Assembly: GCA_029204225.1 (NCBI GenBank)
Contig: CM055106.1
Span: 7,508,359-7,572,358 of the forward strand
From: Diphasiastrum complanatum
Taxonomy: Eukaryota; Streptophyta; Lycopodiopsida; Lycopodiales; Lycopodiaceae
DNA: 64,000 nt
Reading direction: 5' to 3'
Positions 59,650 through 64,000 of the stretch are shown here, piece by piece. The notes under the pieces are model-generated. The model was not told the DNA's origin. It made no database searches and worked only from the letters and a program-made list of their open reading frames with translations. Positions within the stretch are counted from its first letter, which is position 1. Every line of letters starts with the position of its first letter. A program made the position numbers and the translations under genes.

Positions 59650-59665
59650 GTGGAATGGCACCAAA
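59650..59665 (-). other. Candidate primer binding site
   Basis: The minus strand reads TTTGGTGCCATTCCAC directly inside the LTR end. It resembles the TGGCGCCGTTGCC sites of Athila/Tat elements with a few changes. The position next to a TGTT-start LTR supports it. Confidence 0.6.
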
Positions 59666-60170
59666 TGTTCACAGATTCACTGAATCTGTAAACACGATTT
59701 TGTTGTTTCTTTTATTTCTTCTTTGTTCTTCTGTAGTTACGGTTCTTCCTCATTAGAACAGTTACCAAACAGAAGCATTACTCAGATTGCAACGTGTATT
59801 TCCCAGCCTGTCAGTGGGAGTCACGGATCCGATACTCAGCTACATGCATAAACCAGCCATGTAACCAGACATAGCTCAAGAAGATCAACGTTCTGAAACA
59901 GGGAGCAATCCTACTACTATCTACTAAATCAGAAAGCGATCAAGAACAAGATTAACTACTAAAACAAGGAACAAGAAACAAGTAACAAGATTCCTAACAA
60001 CATTTTAACAGTCTAAGAATCAAGAAACACTCATTTCTTGATGCCTAGATTGCTCAAGAACAATCAAGAACTGGAATGTAAGAAAGTATGCAAATGAGAG
60101 ATCTAAGATGATTAGAAGTTTCAATTCTAAGTCAACATCATGAAGAAAGTTAATATGCTATTTGTGGGAT
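59666..60170 (-). repeat. 5' LTR (U5 part) of the gypsy element
   Basis: The plus strand starts TGTTCACAGATTC with a small hairpin (ACAGATTC/GAATCTGT). It aligns with 62851-63420: the second copy starts TGTTGACAGATCC with an equivalent hairpin. Shared blocks include ACATGCA-AACCA-CATGTAA and CAAGAAACAC(T/A)CATTTCTTGAT. Similarity fades near 60170, so the U3 part is lost or too diverged. Confidence 0.72.
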
Positions 60171-60601
60171 GGCAATTTCAAGTACTCTATATTCACATTC
60201 TACGCATCAAACCTTAACAGAATTAAGGCTATTTTCTTTCAAAAGAAACTATCTCATGAGTATTTATGATTTTTTCACTCCCATCATAAGAGATCAGCTA
60301 AGACTTTGTTTGAAACGGCTCAAGGGCCATCAAATTACATTGTAAGCTGGAAAATGAAAGTCTAGACTCTTGCCTCGTTGTTGTAATAGTTTCCCATAGC
60401 TATATAATAAGTTTAGGCATATATGTTGATTTTGAGAGTTCTGATTATAATCGTAGTCATAAGCTAGATTTAACTCTATAGCTATAAACAGCTTCTAATC
60501 ACTCTAATATAATCACGAGCATTCCACGCAGATCGCGTCCTCAGCAGCAGCAAGCCACCTGCAGCAGATGAGTGACCTAGAAGGGAAAGATGGGAGTAGC
60601 T
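60171..60601. other. Spacer, 3' flank of nsLTP-like gene
   Basis: AT-rich, with no coding sequence. The last 80 bp before 60601 are likely 3' UTR of the nsLTP-like gene, which points toward the gypsy LTR. Confidence 0.4.
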
Positions 60602-60901
60602 TCAGTTACATCTATAGGCCTTTGACATTTCGCATACACTGGAGAGCTGCTGAGCAAGAGTGAGATTGAACTCATGTGAACGAAAGGCAACGGTATTTCC
60701 TTGGCAAATGCAATTACTTGCGAGACTCGCCAAAGGACCGAAGCAGCTTCCATCGGGCGCGCTTCCAAATCCCGTTCCAGCCCAAGTTATCAGGCACGCA
60801 AGAAATTGGTTGATTGCGTCCTCACATGAGTTTTGAGCAGCTGCAGCAGCAACGATCACTAGAAGCAGGAGGAGGAGCAGGGCATAGTCGGGAGACTTCA
60901 T
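60602..60901 (-). CDS. nsLTP-like secreted Cys-rich protein (8-Cys motif family, one Cys missing)
   Basis: ATG at 60901 opens a 99-residue protein. Residues 1-22 are a signal peptide (seven Leu, then VIV and five Ala), with likely cleavage before QNSC. Seven cysteines lie at 26, 36, 53, 64, 66, 90 and 98, in the C-X9-C, C, CxC, C, C pattern of plant non-specific lipid transfer proteins. The expected CC pair is CF (Cys53-Phe54), so one of the four usual disulfides cannot form in the normal way. Such proteins bind lipids in a hydrophobic cavity in the apoplast or cell wall. The frame extends upstream of this ATG, but the signal peptide and leader composition favour this start. A TATA box 86 bp upstream supports a live gene. 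Confidence 0.85.
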   Translation of the reverse strand: MKSPDYALLLLLLLVIVAAAAAQNSCEDAINQFLACLITWAGTGFGSAPDGSCFGPLASLASNCICQGNTVAFRSHEFNLTLAQQLSSVCEMSKAYRCN

Positions 60902-60909
60902 GGCGTTTC

Positions 60910-60961
60910 GATCGAGAAGACACGAGAGAGAGCGAGCGAGCGAGAGCGAGAGCGAGAGAGA
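60910..60961 (-). repeat. CT/CGCT-rich microsatellite in the 5' leader
   Basis: The plus strand has GAGCGA and GAGA repeats. On the transcribed strand this is a pyrimidine-rich leader between the TATA box and the ATG. Confidence 0.85.
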
Positions 60962-60986
60962 GGTGGCTTGAAAGCACGAGGGGAGG

Positions 60987-60994
60987 CTTATATA
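60987..60994 (-). promoter_or_regulatory. TATA box of the nsLTP-like gene
   Basis: The minus strand reads CTATATAAG with the core TATATAAG here. Transcription would start near 60960, giving a leader of about 60 nt made of CT and CGCT repeats. Confidence 0.75.
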
Positions 60995-61380
60995 GAGTAC
61001 TCCCGGAGAAGAATGAGAAAAAGGTGAAAAGGGGGAGGGCTCAATAGGGGGTGAAATTGATTGAATGAGGCACATTCTTGGTAGGATGGGGACGAGCTCA
61101 CGGTTCTTAAGTGAATTTGTACATCTATGTACTTTCTCACCAAAGAATGTCTTTTATCTCAATGAAGTTTGTTTATTGGACAGAAATCATTCCTTCTTCA
61201 ACAAAATCGTGAAAAGATTTAAAATCAGTTCCTAAAACCTTTTTTGGCTAGCATTTATGTGATGTCAAAGTTGATGACATCTCCACTTAGTACTTTTTGT
61301 TCTTTTGGCATTGCCTTTTGCAAAAAGCAATACTATTTGTTAAGTTGCTCAATGAAGTTTTGCAAAACTAAAGCATTCTC

Positions 61381-61491
61381 ACATTGCTAAGGGTATGTGC
61401 ACCCAAAAGACATCCCCACATTGCTAAGGGTATATGCACCCAAAAAGCATTCACACATTGCAAAGGGTATGTGCACCAAAAAGTGACGTCT
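61381..61491. repeat. Three 37-bp tandem repeats
   Basis: Units start at 61381, 61418 and 61455 with ACATTGCTAAGGGTATGTGC. The third has a single base change early (GCAAAGGG). Confidence 0.92.
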
Positions 61492-62117
61492 TAGTGCTAA
61501 GGACTTTATTGCAAGAACTATGTCCTTTAGATGCATCTCTATATGTAAGTAGGAAATAGCAAAACATTCACATCCCTCTTTTTTTCTTGCATTATGCAAA
61601 TCACAAATGGCAAAAAAATTCACATCCTTCTCTTTTATTGAATGCATCGTAGGCTCTCAACCTATGTGACACACTAACATCCAAATACAAATTATCCTTT
61701 TGCATTCACAAAATCATTTCATATATGTTTTTTCTATTGTGGTTATGTCACTACTCATGCCCACACTTCAAATCATACTTTACTCCGTAAGGTAAAACAG
61801 ACAAGACAACTAAGATTAAGAAATAAATAATTACGTTACATTCATTTTTCAACAATCAATTATTTTAATTTAAAAATTTGGGGCAATGCCTTTGTGCTAT
61901 ATGCACATTGTTCTTGTTTTTAAAATTTATAGAAGCAATATATGCAAGATTAAATGTTTTAGTATATGCATATACCTAATAGGGATAAAATGTGCAAATA
62001 AAATCTCTCTTTGATTTTTCCATAATTGACTAAAAAGAGTAAGTCATCTAAGGACAACTTAAAGCTACAAATGATTTAGACATATCAATATTCTATAGCT
62101 CCAAGAATAGAAATATC

Positions 62118-62157
62118 GTGTGTGTGTGTGTGTGTGCGCGCGCGCGCGTGCGCACAC
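62118..62157. repeat. (GT)n(GC)n alternating purine-pyrimidine run
   Basis: About nine GT units lead into seven GC units, then mixed GTGCGCACAC. Strict alternation over 40 bp favours Z-DNA. Confidence 0.95.
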
Positions 62158-62599
62158 GCATGCTATTCTTGATCACAAAATTTACTTTGTATGAACCAAA
62201 TATTAGCGCCCAAGAAGAATTTCTTTTATTGCTTCAAAGGATTATTCTTCTCCCCTTGTGTCATAGTTTTTACAGAAATAAAAAATTATTTGTCGAACCT
62301 CCTTTCTCTTGAGCAACTTCGAAAATAGTGAATTCTTTAATCACTTCTTGCTATATAAAAATATTATGTAATATGTGTGCAAATTTCAACTAGTTAAATT
62401 GAGTTTATTTGGCAATTTTGAGACCAATATGCAATTTCAACTTGAAGATAGACTTTATTATGCTAATAAAGCCTAGAAAGGTTCTACCAATCTTTCTAGA
62501 AAGCCTAGATGACAAAAATATCATATTTGTGGAAGTTGATCAAAGATTCAGAGATATTGCCAAAGCAGGCTAACTCAAGGAGAAGAATGGAGGCAGATG

Positions 62600-62850
62600 G
62601 GGCGGTGAAGCTCAATAATGCAAGCTAGATCATCAAAAAAAAGCTGCCGGCCAAGAGGGATGTCTCAAAAGATGAAAGGTCGAAAGGAGAGAGAGGAATT
62701 GAGCTTATGGAGATGATAGATGAGTGGCTCCATAGCAATTACAAAAAGGTAGGGAGAAAGAGGGCAGCCTTGTCTAATGCTGCAAGAAATAGAAAAGGAG
62801 AAAGAAAAGACTCCCTGAAAAAGAATGGAAGAGGCAGAAGAGAAGAGGGT
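62600..62850 (-). mobile_element. LINE (non-LTR) reverse transcriptase relic
   Basis: The minus strand encodes SIRQGCPLSPYLFVIAMEPLI near 62800-62735, the conserved RQGCPLSP...AMEPL block of plant L1-type RTs, followed by YHLHKLNSS and a decayed tail. The adjacent 5' side is cut by the LTR at 62851. Confidence 0.82.
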
Positions 62851-64000
62851 TGTTGACAGATCCTCTGCTTAGGATCTGTTAACAGAATACAACTCTTACC
62901 CACTTCTCTGGCTGCAGGGTATGTTTCTTGTTATGTTTGTCACCAGACTACATTGGGCAGTTTTTGGATGTTAACATTCTTGTTCAAGGCCCAAATCAGG
63001 CAGAGAGGGACTGATCTTCGTTGTAGTAAATGTCCTGCCTATTAAAGGACAATCCAGGGAGGTCTCTCTTGAACTGTATCACATGCAATCAAACCAACAT
63101 GTAATCAAAACGTTCAACCATAAAATCAGCATGCAGATGCATTGAACCTTCATGATTATACTGCTACTTTGCTACAAAATGAACTAAATCAGATCCTAAA
63201 CTAACTAATCTACGTGAATTACTCTACAAACAAGAAAACAAGAACTACTCTAGCAGCATTTTGAAATTCCAAGGACCAAGAAACACACATTTCTTGATTC
63301 TTGGATTTTAAGAACATCAAGAAATGGACTGCAAATGGATTTGTAAGACTTATACCACAAACCAACTCATGAAGAATTACCACAATGCTGAAATCCTAAA
63401 TTAATCTACAAAAGCAAAAAAGCTAGTCCTCCCTAGATCCACAACCACACACAAAGGAGATGGAGGGGCAAGTTCATTAGTACATCACTCAAGAAACAAG
63501 AATGATCAAGGAGCTCAAGGATGCATCAAGCTCATGTAAGCTATTTCTCATTGAAGCATGAAGTAGATACAATACACGAAAAGCTCTCTTCCAGAAAGGG
63601 GAAGTCTCTTAAATAAGCAAGAGAGCTCCTTAGGTGGCATCCTAGTGGCATTTCCACATTACAAAAATTACAAGTGGAATTACCTCCTTCACTAGAGGTC
63701 ACTACTAGAAGGTGGCTCATTCTACTTTTCTAAGAGGAGTCTACTTGTATTTATTACATTTGCCTAGAAATACTAGTTCCTACATGGTCATTCCATCTTT
63801 CGAGATTCACCATGAGGCTTACATAGTTTCTACTTGTCATACTTAACTGGTACTTCTCAACTCGCATACTCGGCTCTCATTCTTCGTTCAACCCTTCTCC
63901 TTCAGAGACCTCCTCACTCTAAGGTGAAAGGTGCTTTGAGATAGCTCTGGTCGAGTATCTTGGGGATTCGTCAAAATCAGCCAACATCATCCCACCCCTA
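62851..64000 (-). repeat. Second LTR of the 59.7-kb gypsy family, running off the window
   Basis: It starts TGTTGACAGATCC and matches 59666-60170 over its first 570 bp. The minus strand has a TATA-like CTTATTTAAG near 63610 with CT-rich sequence downstream, a plausible U3/R promoter. It is inserted in a LINE. The internal region, if any, would lie at lower coordinates but none is present, so it is a solo or terminal LTR whose outer end is beyond 64000. Confidence 0.65.

Larger units (their letters stand above)
61060..62590. other. Anonymous AT-rich spacer with two simple repeats
   Basis: No gene is supported. Contains the 37-bp repeats at 61381-61491 and the GT/GC run at 62118-62157. Confidence 0.5.

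Overview
This window looks like repeat-dense nuclear DNA from a land plant with a large genome. The evidence is several families of Ty1/copia elements with plant initiator-Met-tRNA primer sites, plant-type Ty3/gypsy elements, a non-autonomous hAT element, a MITE, a LINE relic, a spliceosomal host gene with a 3.3-kb first intron, and a small secreted nsLTP-like gene. The species cannot be fixed from the sequence. No tRNA, rRNA, CRISPR array or prokaryotic gene organisation was seen.

Layout. 1-620 is a copia relic (family A). 4692-5841 is an internally deleted minus-strand family A element. 5911-6449 is a MITE. 7804-9330 is a family B copia fragment that abuts a minus-strand family A element (9330-13593, 5' LTR intact, 3' half lost). 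13594-14430 holds a minisatellite leader and the start of an unidentified ORF ('ORFx'), broken by a Ty3/gypsy element (14431 to 18234, resuming 23796-23886). A family B copia element (18235-23795) sits inside that gypsy element's 3' LTR with a perfect GGAAT target duplication. 23887-25280 is a minus-strand family C copia fragment and 25281-25583 a family A LTR piece. 25584-27323 is the relic of an intron-containing, transposase-like gene. 27605-32527 is a plus-strand family A element, followed by a family B remnant to about 33700. 35247-36541 is a hAT element with an 8-bp target duplication.

37614-41883 (minus) is a host gene. Four exons splice in phase to a 179-residue Dpb3/NF-YC-type histone-fold protein. 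Its first intron carries a dense cluster of an ATTCTGCC octamer. 42157-42677 has a hairpin and a 168-bp tandem repeat. 45500-47150 holds an unidentified coding relic and a family D copia fragment.

47.4-59.7 kb (minus) is a large Athila/Tat-like gypsy assembly. It consists of LTR and primer site (59650 upward), a leader made of 24-25-bp minisatellites, a zinc-knuckle gag remnant, protease, RT, RNase H and integrase down to 52373, then another minisatellite block and the 3-kb ORFx. The minisatellite plus ORFx pairing also occurs at 13.6-14.4 kb in the other orientation, so it is a recurring module. An nsLTP-like gene (60602-60901, minus) lies between this LTR and a second LTR of the same family (62851 to the window end), which is inserted in a LINE relic.

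Working genes. Only the histone-fold gene and the nsLTP-like gene look intact. Every retroelement coding region has stops, frameshifts or loss of a catalytic domain. The most unusual items are the minisatellite/ORFx retroelement module, the spliced transposase-like relic at 25.6-27.3 kb, and the octamer cluster inside the host intron.
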